Below, piece after piece: positions 16,067 through 24,293 of a stretch of DNA of 43,596 nt; position 1 is the stretch's first letter; every line of letters starts with the position of its first letter. The stretch is from CAZXLT01 sp964641545 (lineage in GTDB: Bacteria; Patescibacteriota; Saccharimonadia; Saccharimonadales; AWTP1-31): NCBI GenBank assembly GCA_964641545.1, contig CAZXLT010000008.1:1-43596 (forward strand), in the 5' to 3' direction. The translations under genes and the position numbers were made by a program. The notes beneath the pieces are model-generated. The model had not been told where the DNA came from, did no database searches, and worked only from the letters and a program-made list of their open reading frames with translations.

Positions 16067-17371
16067 ATGAGCTTTACAAAGAAGACCATAAAAGACATCG
16101 ACCTTAAAGGTAAAACTGTTATTTTGCGTGCCGATTACAATGTGCCTGTAGGTGACGACGGCAAGATTACCGATGACTACCGCATGCAACAATCGCTGCC
16201 GACTATCCAATACCTCCAAAAACAAAATTGCAAAATTATAATTATCAGTCATCTGGGACGCCCCAAAGATTCACACGATACCAAAGCTAGTCTGTGGCCG
16301 GTTGCAAAACGCTTAACTGATATGCTGGACAGTACGGTAAGCTTTGCGCGTGACTGTGTGGGGCCCGAGGCGGAAAAAGCAGTTGCAGCACTAAGGCCCA
16401 AAGAAATATTGCTTCTCGAAAACCTGCGCTATCACGCTGAAGAAGAGGCTAATGATAGCGAGTTCGCAAAACAAATAGCGAATTTAGGGGATGTATTTGT
16501 GCAAGATGGGTTTGGGGTTGTACATAGGACCCACGCGAGTACGAGTGCTATTACTAAATTCTTGCCGAGCGTTGCGGGTTTGTTGCTTGAACGAGAAGTA
16601 GATACGATTACGAACGTCATGGAGAAACCCGTGCGCCCTCTTATGGCTGTTGTTGGTGGTGCCAAAATTGCCGACAAGATTGAAGTTTTGAGTAAATTTA
16701 TCAAAATTGCCGACGTTTTGGTGGTTGGCGGTGCAATGGCAAATACTTTCTTGAGTGCTGAGGGAATCGAGATTGGCGAAAGTAAAACAGACGAAGATGA
16801 TAAGCCGTTAGCACGACAAATTATCGCCAGCGCCAAAGCAGAAGCAAAAAAGCGTCACTTTGTTTTTTACCTGCCGCAGGATGGCGTAGTAGCAGATGGT
16901 GTAGATAAAACGGCTAAAACGAGGATCGTAGACTGGGATGCACATGTTATTGCCGACATCGAGAACTACCCGGGCAAACCACCTATGCGCGCAAGCAAAA
17001 TTCTTCACGATGAGTTAATTCTAGACATTGGTCCTTTTTCGGGTGCGTTTATATCCGGGAGCATGCAACTGGCTAACACAGTTGTATGGAATGGCTCTAT
17101 GGGCGTAACCGAAACACCTGCGGTGCATGGACCAACGGGACCTTTCTCGCACGGAACAGAGATGCTGGTAGGCGCAATATTGGGTGAATATGGTCATCGG
17201 CCATTTAGCCTTGTTGGAGGTGGAGATACGGTGGGCTATATTGAATCGCGAAAGCTAACGGCTAATTTTGACCATGTTTCAACTGGTGGAGGGGCTAGCT
17301 TAGAGCTTATGGCGGGCAAAAAACTACCTGGCGTGGAATGCTTACTAGACAAGGGTAAGGCAGCGAAATGA
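16067..17371 (+). CDS. pgk: Phosphoglycerate kinase
   Basis: This 434-residue enzyme transfers a phosphate from 1,3-bisphosphoglycerate to ADP. Typical motifs are seen: KTVILRADYNVPV, ISHLGRPK, LLLENLRYHAEE, DGFGVVHRTHAS, VVGGAKIADKIEVL, VVGGAMANTFL, VWNGSMGV, and the nucleotide loop LVGGGDTVGYIE followed by STGGGASLELMAGKKLPG. It is longer than the usual 390-400 residues. The extra length seems to lie in the C-terminal half around residues 255-320. It follows pyk by 15 bases, with AGGAAAG upstream of the ATG, and is followed by tpiA. Confidence 0.95.
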   Translation: MSFTKKTIKDIDLKGKTVILRADYNVPVGDDGKITDDYRMQQSLPTIQYLQKQNCKIIIISHLGRPKDSHDTKASLWPVAKRLTDMLDSTVSFARDCVGPEAEKAVAALRPKEILLLENLRYHAEEEANDSEFAKQIANLGDVFVQDGFGVVHRTHASTSAITKFLPSVAGLLLEREVDTITNVMEKPVRPLMAVVGGAKIADKIEVLSKFIKIADVLVVGGAMANTFLSAEGIEIGESKTDEDDKPLARQIIASAKAEAKKRHFVFYLPQDGVVADGVDKTAKTRIVDWDAHVIADIENYPGKPPMRASKILHDELILDIGPFSGAFISGSMQLANTVVWNGSMGVTETPAVHGPTGPFSHGTEMLVGAILGEYGHRPFSLVGGGDTVGYIESRKLTANFDHVSTGGGASLELMAGKKLPGVECLLDKGKAAK

Positions 17372-17376
17372 TACTG

Positions 17377-17382
17377 TACAAT
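17377..17382 (+). promoter_or_regulatory. -10 box upstream of tpiA
   Basis: CTGTACAAT contains TACAAT just after the pgk stop, and the tpiA ATG is 20 bases downstream. It may give tpiA its own promoter inside the glycolysis cluster. Confidence 0.4.
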
Positions 17383-17402
17383 GTAAACATAAGCAAAATG
17401 CC

Positions 17403-18215
17403 ATGATTGATAAACGAACTCTTATTGTCGGTAACTGGAAGATGAACCTGGACGTTCAAGGGGCTAGTTTACTGGTGCATCGCTTGAGTGAACGAATCCG
17501 TATTCATCGAGATGTGGAAGTGGTACTTGCTCCAAGCATGCTTACGCTTCAGCCGCTTAGCTTACAGATTGATCGGCGTAAATTTCGTTTAGCCGCTCAA
17601 AATGCCTACTTTCAGGACAGCGGCCCCTTTACAGGAGAGGTTTCGTTTACGATGCTACAGGACTTGGTGCACTATGTGATAGTCGGCCATTCCGATCGCC
17701 GCTATAAATTTAATGAAGGTCTGGAAGCGGTGCGTGATAAGGTAGCCGCTGCTTTGCGCAACGATATTTCACCAATTTTATGTGTTGGTGAAACTAAGCA
17801 CGAGCGTAATGCTCGCGAAACCAAGCAAGTATTACACGATCAACTTACTACCGGGCTGGCGAACGTTACATCAGAAGAGATAGAACGAGTCGTAATTGCG
17901 TATGAGCCTGTCTGGGCATTAAGCACTGGGACGGACTATGCCCGTCATGAAATTCCAACACCGGAAAAAATAAAAGAGGCAGTTGAAACAATTCGCTATA
18001 ATATTGCACACTTGTACGGAAAAAAAGTTGCGGAAGGTGTCAGGGTTTTGTACGGAGGAAGCGCTAGCAACTCAACGGCTTCGGGCCTTTTGGCAGTAGA
18101 CGGTGTCGATGGTTTATTAGTTGGGGGCGCGAGCCTTAATTACGAAGAGTTTTCTGGCATTGTTGATGCTGCATATCGATTGAAGCGCCTACCCGATGAG
18201 GATAGCCGTGGTTGA
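17403..18215 (+). CDS. tpiA: Triosephosphate isomerase
   Basis: This 270-residue TIM-barrel enzyme interconverts dihydroxyacetone phosphate and glyceraldehyde 3-phosphate. The substrate lysine K13 lies in GNWKMN, the catalytic histidine H96 in VGHSDRR, and the catalytic base glutamate in IAYEPVWAL. The phosphate-binding loops YGGSAS and LLVGGASL are present. Unusually, the nearly invariant glutamate after HS (GHSERR in most TIMs) is aspartate here, D98. It ends the pyk-pgk-tpiA cluster, and its last 20 bases overlap the next frame. The assignment is secure despite the substitution. Confidence 0.95.
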   Translation: MIDKRTLIVGNWKMNLDVQGASLLVHRLSERIRIHRDVEVVLAPSMLTLQPLSLQIDRRKFRLAAQNAYFQDSGPFTGEVSFTMLQDLVHYVIVGHSDRRYKFNEGLEAVRDKVAAALRNDISPILCVGETKHERNARETKQVLHDQLTTGLANVTSEEIERVVIAYEPVWALSTGTDYARHEIPTPEKIKEAVETIRYNIAHLYGKKVAEGVRVLYGGSASNSTASGLLAVDGVDGLLVGGASLNYEEFSGIVDAAYRLKRLPDEDSRG

Positions 18216-18618
18216 CTCTGGTGGTAATAAGTTCTTTGATGTGACTCACCCCGGTAGAAGTGCAGCAGATGCGTCTTCGCGGCCAGTGATCGTCAGCAAC
18301 CGTCCAATTATGGATGATCCCATGATGCGACCGTCTGACAAAGCAAAAATACATGAACATACTAAAGAACAGGTCGAACCTACGGGAAGCGATCTTGCAG
18401 AGAAAAATGATCTTCCAATAAACCAACAAGACACGCTGGAAGGTCCGGCGAATCTCGAACTTGATCCTGCCGTGGAACAGTTAACCGAGGAAAAAACTTA
18501 CTTTGTTCACATAAAAGGAGCAAAAAAAGGTAAGCTCCTCAAGCATCTATTGCTATTGGTTGGACTTGGCGTAATGGCTGGCATTGGATATTACGCAGTA
18601 ACCTACTTAATGCAGTAA
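18196..18618 (+). CDS. Hypothetical protein with C-terminal membrane anchor
   Basis: I do not recognise this 140-residue protein. The first 110 residues are polar and probably disordered (many Asp, Glu, Lys, Pro). A basic KGAKKGKLLKH stretch precedes one C-terminal membrane helix (LLLLVGLGVMAGIGYYAVTYL), so it would be a tail-anchored cytoplasmic-face protein. The ATG at 18196 overlaps the tpiA end by 20 bases. Later starts are possible because the N-terminal residues are not conserved to my knowledge. The uvrD promoter begins right after its stop. Confidence 0.5.
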   Translation: MRIAVVDSGGNKFFDVTHPGRSAADASSRPVIVSNRPIMDDPMMRPSDKAKIHEHTKEQVEPTGSDLAEKNDLPINQQDTLEGPANLELDPAVEQLTEEKTYFVHIKGAKKGKLLKHLLLLVGLGVMAGIGYYAVTYLMQ

Positions 18619-18620
18619 GC

Positions 18621-18629
18621 TGTTAAAAT
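18621..18629 (+). promoter_or_regulatory. Extended -10 promoter of the UvrD/PcrA gene
   Basis: TGTTAAAAT is an extended -10 box embedded in the motif CTGTTAMAATA that recurs at 21305-21315, 22670-22680 and 41880-41890. The GTG at 18636 is six bases downstream, giving a leaderless start. Confidence 0.55.
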
Positions 18630-18635
18630 AGTTTG

Positions 18636-20837
18636 GTGGAGAGCGACTTACTTACGGGTTTAAATCCCGAACAAAAACGGGCTGTAGAGGCGACCGAAGG
18701 ACCGCTGCTTATTCAGGCCGGGGCTGGGAGTGGCAAAACAAAAGTCTTGACACACAGAATTGCGCATATTATCGCTGAGAACAAGGCAACTCCTTACAAC
18801 ATCCTCGCCGTTACGTTCACAAACAAAGCAGCTAAAGAAATGCGTGCAAGAGTAGCGAGTTTACTTGGTCAGAGTGCTGATAACCGGAGTTTTATGCCTT
18901 GGATGGGGACGTTTCATAGCATTTGTGTCCGCTTACTGCGACAAGACGGAGAACACATGGGTTTGCCCCGAACATTCGTCATCTTTGATGAGCAAGATCG
19001 TCAGAGCGCGGTTAAGCAAGCCAGCAAGCAGCTTATGCTGGACGAGAAGAGTTTTCCGGCACGTGTGTTGTCGGGGCTTATAAGCAGTGCAAAAAACGAT
19101 ATGATCTCTCCGGCAGAGTATGGCCAAACAGCCAATGGGCCCGTTCAGCATGCGGCCGCACAAGTTTTCCCCCTCTACGAAAAAATTTTAAAAGAAGCGT
19201 CTGCACTTGATTTTGATGACCTCATTTCTAAAACTGTTCATTTGCTGCAACAGCATAAAGAAGTCCGCGAGAAATGGCAAAATCAATTTAAGTACATCAT
19301 GATTGATGAGTATCAAGATACCAACGCGGCGCAGTACAAACTTATAAAACTACTCACAGCAGCCCACCAAAATATTGCAGTGGTTGGTGATGACTGGCAG
19401 TCGATTTACTCATGGCGAGGCGCAGACTTTAGGAATATTTTGAATTTTGAAAAAGACCACAAGGAATGCACAGTCATTAAGCTTGAACAGAACTATCGCA
19501 GTACTAAGCCAATCCTTGATGCGGCACACGCTATCATCTCGAAAAATGCACAACGTAGTGATAAAAAATTATGGACTGCCGAAACCGGAGGAATGCCTGT
19601 ACAAATTAATCAGGTCAATGGAGAACGGGCAGAAGGCGAGGCGCTCGTTCGGCGAATAAAAAACAACCTTGATGCAGGCCTGAAACGATATAAAGATTTC
19701 GCCGTTTTGTATCGTACGAATGCTCAAAGCCGATCGATCGAAGAAGCGTTCGTGCATTATGGAATTCCTTATCGTATTGTTGGGGGTCTAAGGTTTTATG
19801 ATCGAAAAGAAATCAAAGACATCATTGCCTATCTGCGTCTTATTTTTCAACCGGAAGATCAGGTCAGCTTTGAGCGAGTAGTAAACATCCCGACAAGAGG
19901 TTTAGGGACTACTTCTATACAAAAATTCTTAACATGGCGCACCGACAATCACTTAAATCTGGAAGCTGCCTTGGCTGAGGTTGAAGAGTGCGAAGTCATT
20001 ACACCTAAGGCGCGAGGGAGGTTGGCCGAGTTTAATGATATTTTGGTATCGTTACGAACAGTTACGGAAGACGCCGCTGTCTCTGGGCTAATCGACTCAT
20101 TGCTGCGCCGTATTGAGTATCTCGAATTTGTAAACGACGGATCAGCTCAGGGCGAATCACGTGCCGAGAACGTGCGTGAACTGATGAGCGTTGCCCAGGA
20201 ATACCAAGAACTTGGGCTTGAAGGATTTCTGGAGGAGGTCGCACTTATTAGTGATCTAGATGGGGTCGACTTTAAGGGTGACGTGGTTACGCTTATGACA
20301 CTGCATGCTGCAAAGGGTCTGGAATTTCCCGTTGTGTTCATGGTGGGAATGGAAGAAACAATTTTTCCTCACTCCAGGGCACTGTATGATCAATCGGAGA
20401 TGGAAGAAGAGCGGCGACTTTGTTATGTGGGAATGACACGAGCAAAACAAGAACTGTACTTGTTTTATGCATCGAGTCGCGTTCTATACGGCGGGGTGCA
20501 GCATAATCCTCCTTCTCGATTCTTATCAGAAATAGACGGGGAGTTTTCTCCTGGAGCAGACTTTGCATTGCAGGAAACCGCGGGCTTTGGGCGTAGCAGT
20601 ACAAACTTCGGTCCTTTGCAGTCATCGTTGCCAGGTGGCGGTTCCTCGCATCTGCAGAAAACTCAAACAGATGAGCCGCGGTACGTGCAAGACCTCAGTG
20701 AAGGAGATGGAGTGCGACACAAGTTGTTTGGAGAAGGGCAGGTTATGGAAATAGATGGAGATAATGCTGTTATTTACTTCAAAGGAAAAGGACCCCGAAA
20801 GCTCAACATTGCTTTTGCGCCTCTGGAAAAATTATGA
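18636..20837 (+). CDS. pcrA: UvrD/PcrA-type superfamily 1 DNA helicase
   Basis: This helicase of about 733 residues unwinds DNA 3' to 5' in repair and replication restart. Visible motifs: Q-motif LNPEQKRAV, Walker A AGAGSGKT (about 27-34), TFTNKAAKEM, DEYQDTN (motif II), GDDWQSIYSWRGAD (motif III), NYRST (motif IV), MTLHAAKGLEFP (motif V) and VGMTRAKQELYL (motif VI). The C-terminus has a Tudor-like tail (GDGVRHKLFGEGQV...), as in PcrA that binds RNA polymerase. The start is either TTG 18633 or GTG 18636. I prefer GTG because it lies exactly six bases after the extended -10 box. The stop overlaps the Nudix ATG as ATGA. Confidence 0.9.
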   Translation: MESDLLTGLNPEQKRAVEATEGPLLIQAGAGSGKTKVLTHRIAHIIAENKATPYNILAVTFTNKAAKEMRARVASLLGQSADNRSFMPWMGTFHSICVRLLRQDGEHMGLPRTFVIFDEQDRQSAVKQASKQLMLDEKSFPARVLSGLISSAKNDMISPAEYGQTANGPVQHAAAQVFPLYEKILKEASALDFDDLISKTVHLLQQHKEVREKWQNQFKYIMIDEYQDTNAAQYKLIKLLTAAHQNIAVVGDDWQSIYSWRGADFRNILNFEKDHKECTVIKLEQNYRSTKPILDAAHAIISKNAQRSDKKLWTAETGGMPVQINQVNGERAEGEALVRRIKNNLDAGLKRYKDFAVLYRTNAQSRSIEEAFVHYGIPYRIVGGLRFYDRKEIKDIIAYLRLIFQPEDQVSFERVVNIPTRGLGTTSIQKFLTWRTDNHLNLEAALAEVEECEVITPKARGRLAEFNDILVSLRTVTEDAAVSGLIDSLLRRIEYLEFVNDGSAQGESRAENVRELMSVAQEYQELGLEGFLEEVALISDLDGVDFKGDVVTLMTLHAAKGLEFPVVFMVGMEETIFPHSRALYDQSEMEEERRLCYVGMTRAKQELYLFYASSRVLYGGVQHNPPSRFLSEIDGEFSPGADFALQETAGFGRSSTNFGPLQSSLPGGGSSHLQKTQTDEPRYVQDLSEGDGVRHKLFGEGQVMEIDGDNAVIYFKGKGPRKLNIAFAPLEKL

Positions 20838-21316
20838 ATAAACTTCATAAGAATATAGGGCTTGCTCTGTTTGTTGTTGCCGCGCCTTTGATTCGACTTG
20901 TAATTAGCAGGACAACAAGAACGCGAGTTGCGATCATTGCGGACGGGAACGTTCTGCTTATAAAAAACTGGTTAGGAAAAAACCAGTGGTCGTTACCTGG
21001 CGGTGGTGTGCGAGCCCGGGAAGATGCGGCTGGTGCAGCGTGCAGAGAGTTGTCCGAGGAATTAAACTTGTCGGTTAAACCGCAGCAACTCAAAGCCATT
21101 TCAAATAAACCATTTAACTATATCGACCATGGTAAGTCGTTTCGGTTTTATGGATTTGTGCTACTGGTGCCGGCCGCGGCAGTATACAAACGTCGCAAAA
21201 CAGAAATTACCGAATCAAAATGGGTAAGCCTTGAACAAACTTTTGAGCTTAGTTTAAGCCTTGAAGCAAACTTGCTACTGACGGCTTTAAAGGATAGACC
21301 CAATCTGTTAAAATAA
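20834..21316 (+). CDS. Nudix hydrolase with N-terminal membrane segment
   Basis: The 160-residue protein has a hydrophobic N-terminal helix (IGLALFVVAAPLIRLVI) and then a Nudix domain with an intact Nudix box: GGVRARE, seven residues, RELSEELNL, keeping the RExxEE metal ligands. The glycine before the final hydrophobic residue is replaced by Asn. It should hydrolyse a nucleoside diphosphate linked to another moiety, and the real substrate cannot be told. The membrane segment suggests it works at the inner face of the membrane. Translation is coupled to the helicase by a four-base overlap. Confidence 0.8.
   Translation: MNKLHKNIGLALFVVAAPLIRLVISRTTRTRVAIIADGNVLLIKNWLGKNQWSLPGGGVRAREDAAGAACRELSEELNLSVKPQQLKAISNKPFNYIDHGKSFRFYGFVLLVPAAAVYKRRKTEITESKWVSLEQTFELSLSLEANLLLTALKDRPNLLK
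21305..21315 (+). promoter_or_regulatory. Extended -10 promoter of the Rpf-like gene
   Basis: CTGTTAAAATA at the end of the Nudix gene contains TGTTAAAAT. The same motif starts the helicase and TauE genes. Confidence 0.5.
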
Positions 21317-21372
21317 AACTAGGCTTCGTGGGGGGTAGCTTTTATGTAATTCTCTGCGCAAGCTGTCTAGCT

Positions 21373-22662
21373 ATGCAAAGGTATAAAAGACTCTCACGGC
21401 GCTACCAAGCGCATTTTCGACGTCACCGTAAAAAAACGCACAAACGGCTGCTACACATTAAAGGTCATCCGTTTATTGTGCCTGTTACCACTTTTTTATT
21501 ATTGTTTTTTGTGTCCAGCATTGGACTAGTGCTTTTTGGCAGCCAGACAATTGGAGCCAGTGATTCGCACTTAGTGCACATTTCAATTGATGGTCAAAAA
21601 CGCACAGTACCAACAAGAGCCAACACGGTTAAGGATCTACTGCAACGGCTTCAGCTAAGTTATGTGCCAGAAGACGTAATCGAACCTAAACTTGATACAC
21701 CAATTTTGGAAGATAACCTTACAGTAAGCGTCTATCGTGCCCGACCAGTTACAGTGGTTGATGGGTCTCATAGGCAAACCATTTTGAGTGCTCATCGTCA
21801 ACCGCGCAAGGTTGCCGTACAGGCTGGTGTTGAACTCTATCCCGAGGACGGCATTAAGGTTGAGAAGGCACCAGATTTGAGTCAAGATATTGTACTTGGC
21901 GAGCAGGTGGTTATAGATCGGGCAACGCCGGCTAACATCAACTTATATGGCAACGCTATTGCAATAAGGACGCGTGCTAAAACCGTTGGCGAACTGCTCG
22001 ACCAAAAGAGCATCAAACCCTTAGAGGGGGACACAGTTCAGCCGAGTAGGGATACCCCAATAACGAATGATGTGCAGATATTTATCGTACGACTAGGCAA
22101 GCAAATCTTAAGCGAAGAAATTAGTATTCCTGCCCCTATCAAAACGGTAGATGATCCAAACCTAGCGGCTGGGGCAAGTGAGGTCAAAGAAGCCGGAAGC
22201 GACGGCAAAAAAATTGTTACATACGAGCTTGAACTTCAGAACGGACGTGAAGTTAGCCGCAAACTAATTCAGGAAGTCGTTGCGGTAAATCCAACTAACA
22301 GGGTGATATCGAAAGGAACTAAAGTTCTGCTCACGGGCAGCAAAGAGGATTGGTTAGTTGCGGCCGGGGTTGATCCAAGCCAATATGCAGGAGCCGATTA
22401 CATCATTAGTCGAGAATCAGGCTGGTGTCCTACGAAGTGGCAGGGTGAATACGGCGGCTGTCCAGCCTATCATGGAGCGCCAACAAGTAATATCGGTTAT
22501 GGACTCTGCCAGGCCACGCCCGGCTCAAAGATGTCCACTGCTGGTGCGGACTGGGCGGTTAACCCAGTTACCCAACTCAAATGGTGTACCAATTATGCAA
22601 ACACTCGCTATGGTAGCTGGAACCGTGCTTACGAATTTTGGGTCGTAAACCACTGGTGGTAA
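21373..22662 (+). CDS. Rpf/YabE-like cell-wall protein: DUF348 repeats, G5 domain, transglycosylase-like end
   Basis: This secreted or anchored protein of about 429 residues starts with a very basic stretch (RHRKKTHKRLLH) and a membrane helix. It continues with three DUF348-type repeats (HISIDGQKRTVPTRANTVKD, VTVVDGSHRQTI, INLYGNAIAIRTRAKTV), a G5 domain (VKEAGSDGKKIVTYEL...) and a C-terminal lysozyme/transglycosylase-like domain. The catalytic glutamate there is probably E348 in ISRESGW, followed by GYGLCQATPGSKM. The layout matches resuscitation-promoting factors and YabE, which cut peptidoglycan. Two cysteine pairs in the last domain may form disulfides. A GTG at 21328 would add 15 residues. 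ATG 21373 gives a more normal basic start. Confidence 0.8.
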   Translation: MQRYKRLSRRYQAHFRRHRKKTHKRLLHIKGHPFIVPVTTFLLLFFVSSIGLVLFGSQTIGASDSHLVHISIDGQKRTVPTRANTVKDLLQRLQLSYVPEDVIEPKLDTPILEDNLTVSVYRARPVTVVDGSHRQTILSAHRQPRKVAVQAGVELYPEDGIKVEKAPDLSQDIVLGEQVVIDRATPANINLYGNAIAIRTRAKTVGELLDQKSIKPLEGDTVQPSRDTPITNDVQIFIVRLGKQILSEEISIPAPIKTVDDPNLAAGASEVKEAGSDGKKIVTYELELQNGREVSRKLIQEVVAVNPTNRVISKGTKVLLTGSKEDWLVAAGVDPSQYAGADYIISRESGWCPTKWQGEYGGCPAYHGAPTSNIGYGLCQATPGSKMSTAGADWAVNPVTQLKWCTNYANTRYGSWNRAYEFWVVNHWW

Positions 22663-22669
22663 ACACCAA

Positions 22670-22680
22670 CTGTTACAATA
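22670..22680 (+). promoter_or_regulatory. Extended -10 promoter of the TauE/SafE gene
   Basis: CTGTTACAATA contains TGTTACAAT (TACAAT at 22674-22679). The ATG at 22687 is 7 bases later. The 14-base string CTGTTACAATACAA recurs identically at 41880. Confidence 0.6.
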
Positions 22681-22686
22681 CAATGA

Positions 22687-23436
22687 ATGACTAATACAGA
22701 ACTTGCTGTTTATTGTGTGCTTGCATTTTTCACCTCGATACTAAGTGGTATTAGTGGTGGCGGCGGTGGTTTTATCATGACTCCCTTAGGAATTTTCTTT
22801 GGCCTCACTCCGGCACAATCAGTTTCCACGGGAAAACTGAGCGGCCTTACTGTCACCATAGGCTCGCTGGCTGGTCTCAAAAAACAGTGGCATCTCGCGT
22901 CTAAGCGAAAAATAATACCCCTCATGGTGCTGGCATTCTTGATAGGTCTTGTTGTTCCATTCGTAATTAAGACGCTCGACCAAGATATCTACAGAACACT
23001 TATCGGTTCAGTTATCCTGGGCATGATACCCTTTGTGATCATTAAAAAAATAGGCGTAAAGAAGCATCACCCGGTATGGTGGCAAAAATATGTGGGCGTA
23101 GCATTGATGGCTGTTATTTATTTTCTTGTTGGTGTTTTTAGCGGTGGGATTGGTATTTTGCTCAACTTAGTTTTGATGAGCTTTATGGGTATGACTGCAC
23201 TTGAGGCGAATCTTACAAAACGCTTTTCTCAAATTATATTGAACACGACAGTGTTTTTAGGAGTCCTAACCAGCGGACTGATTATGTGGAAAATTGCTAT
23301 TCTGAGTAGCGTTGCTTGTTTTATTGGTGGCGCAATTGGTGGCCACATGGCAGTGAAACACGGCGACGAACTAATCATGAAAATTACAATACTTTTGATG
23401 TTTACCTCTGGCGTTGCACTTATACTAGGGAACTAG
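22687..23436 (+). CDS. TauE/SafE family sulfite or anion exporter
   Basis: This 249-residue membrane protein has about eight helices and the family's two glycine-rich repeats: SGISGGGGGFIMTPLGIFFGLTP near the start and GVFSGGIGILLNLVLMSFMG in the second half. Each is followed by a T-x-K/L-type segment (STGKLSG, ANLTKRFSQ). TauE/SafE proteins export sulfite, sulfoacetate or related anions, or move metabolites of sulfur pathways. The substrate here is unknown. An earlier ATG at 22683 is out of frame and stops at once. The start at 22687 follows the -10 box by 7 bases. Confidence 0.85.
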   Translation: MTNTELAVYCVLAFFTSILSGISGGGGGFIMTPLGIFFGLTPAQSVSTGKLSGLTVTIGSLAGLKKQWHLASKRKIIPLMVLAFLIGLVVPFVIKTLDQDIYRTLIGSVILGMIPFVIIKKIGVKKHHPVWWQKYVGVALMAVIYFLVGVFSGGIGILLNLVLMSFMGMTALEANLTKRFSQIILNTTVFLGVLTSGLIMWKIAILSSVACFIGGAIGGHMAVKHGDELIMKITILLMFTSGVALILGN

Positions 23437-23448
23437 CCATTCCTTCAA

Positions 23449-23457
23449 TGGTAGAAT
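23449..23457 (+). promoter_or_regulatory. Extended -10 promoter of rsmA
   Basis: TGGTAGAAT is an extended -10 box. The rsmA ATG at 23466 follows 8 bases later with no Shine-Dalgarno site. Confidence 0.5.
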
Positions 23458-23465
23458 GAAGATAC

Positions 23466-24245
23466 ATGGGAATAGTTCCAAATAAATCTCTTGGGCAACA
23501 CTGGTTAGCTGACGAAACAGCGTTAGCAGCCATGTGCGATGCGGCTGATTTAGATGCCAACGATATTGTGCTAGAAATCGGACCGGGGCTTGGAACGCTC
23601 ACTCAGCTGCTCGTGCAACGCGCCCGACAGGTTATTGCAGTGGAGTTTGACCTCCAGCTAGCGGCAAAGCTGCCAGAGCTTGTTACGGCAGACAATCTGC
23701 AGGTGACTGCCGCTGATATTTTGCGATTTGACCTTAATCACCTTCCCAAGGGTTACAAAGTTGTTGCAAACATCCCCTATTATCTTACGAGCAATCTATT
23801 ACAGGTTCTGTGCGAAGCCGAAAACCCGCCTAAGCAGATGGCGCTATTGGTGCAAAAAGAGGTTGCGGAGCGGGTGGCGGCTCGAGCTGGAGATATGTCG
23901 CTGCTGAGTGTGACTGTGCAATATTACTGTAAAGCCGAGCTAGGCATGGTGGTACCGGCACGTTTGTTTACGCCGCCGCCAAAAGTAGATTCACAGATAT
24001 TAAAGTTGGAATTTCGAAGACGGCCCCTGTTTACGGATGTTAATCCGAAAACATTTTTCCAGCTTGTAAAGGCTGGATTCTCGCAACGACGAAAAAAACT
24101 ACGAAGCAGCTTGAGTGCTGGGCTACGGGTTTCAAAAGGGGAGGTAGAGACGCTGCTGCTGGCTGCTGATCTCGACCCCAACAGTCGTCCACAAGAACTT
24201 TCGCTAGAAGACTGGCATAAGATTTATCGGTTGTGGCAAAAATAG
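23466..24245 (+). CDS. rsmA: 16S rRNA dimethyladenosine transferase KsgA
   Basis: This 259-residue SAM-dependent enzyme dimethylates two adjacent adenines near the 3' end of 16S rRNA during small-subunit maturation. Visible features: NKSLGQHWLADE at the N-terminus, SAM motif I LEIGPGLGTLT, the acidic VEFD loop, the catalytic NIPYYLTSNLL motif, the RLFTPPPKVDS segment, and the C-terminal helical domain with FSQRRKKLRSSL. Length is normal. It stands as its own transcription unit with a leaderless-type start. Confidence 0.95.
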   Translation: MGIVPNKSLGQHWLADETALAAMCDAADLDANDIVLEIGPGLGTLTQLLVQRARQVIAVEFDLQLAAKLPELVTADNLQVTAADILRFDLNHLPKGYKVVANIPYYLTSNLLQVLCEAENPPKQMALLVQKEVAERVAARAGDMSLLSVTVQYYCKAELGMVVPARLFTPPPKVDSQILKLEFRRRPLFTDVNPKTFFQLVKAGFSQRRKKLRSSLSAGLRVSKGEVETLLLAADLDPNSRPQELSLEDWHKIYRLWQK

Positions 24246-24293
24246 CCGTAGTACCGCTCGTGCTTTATACTGTAAGTAACAAACTAAGGATGA

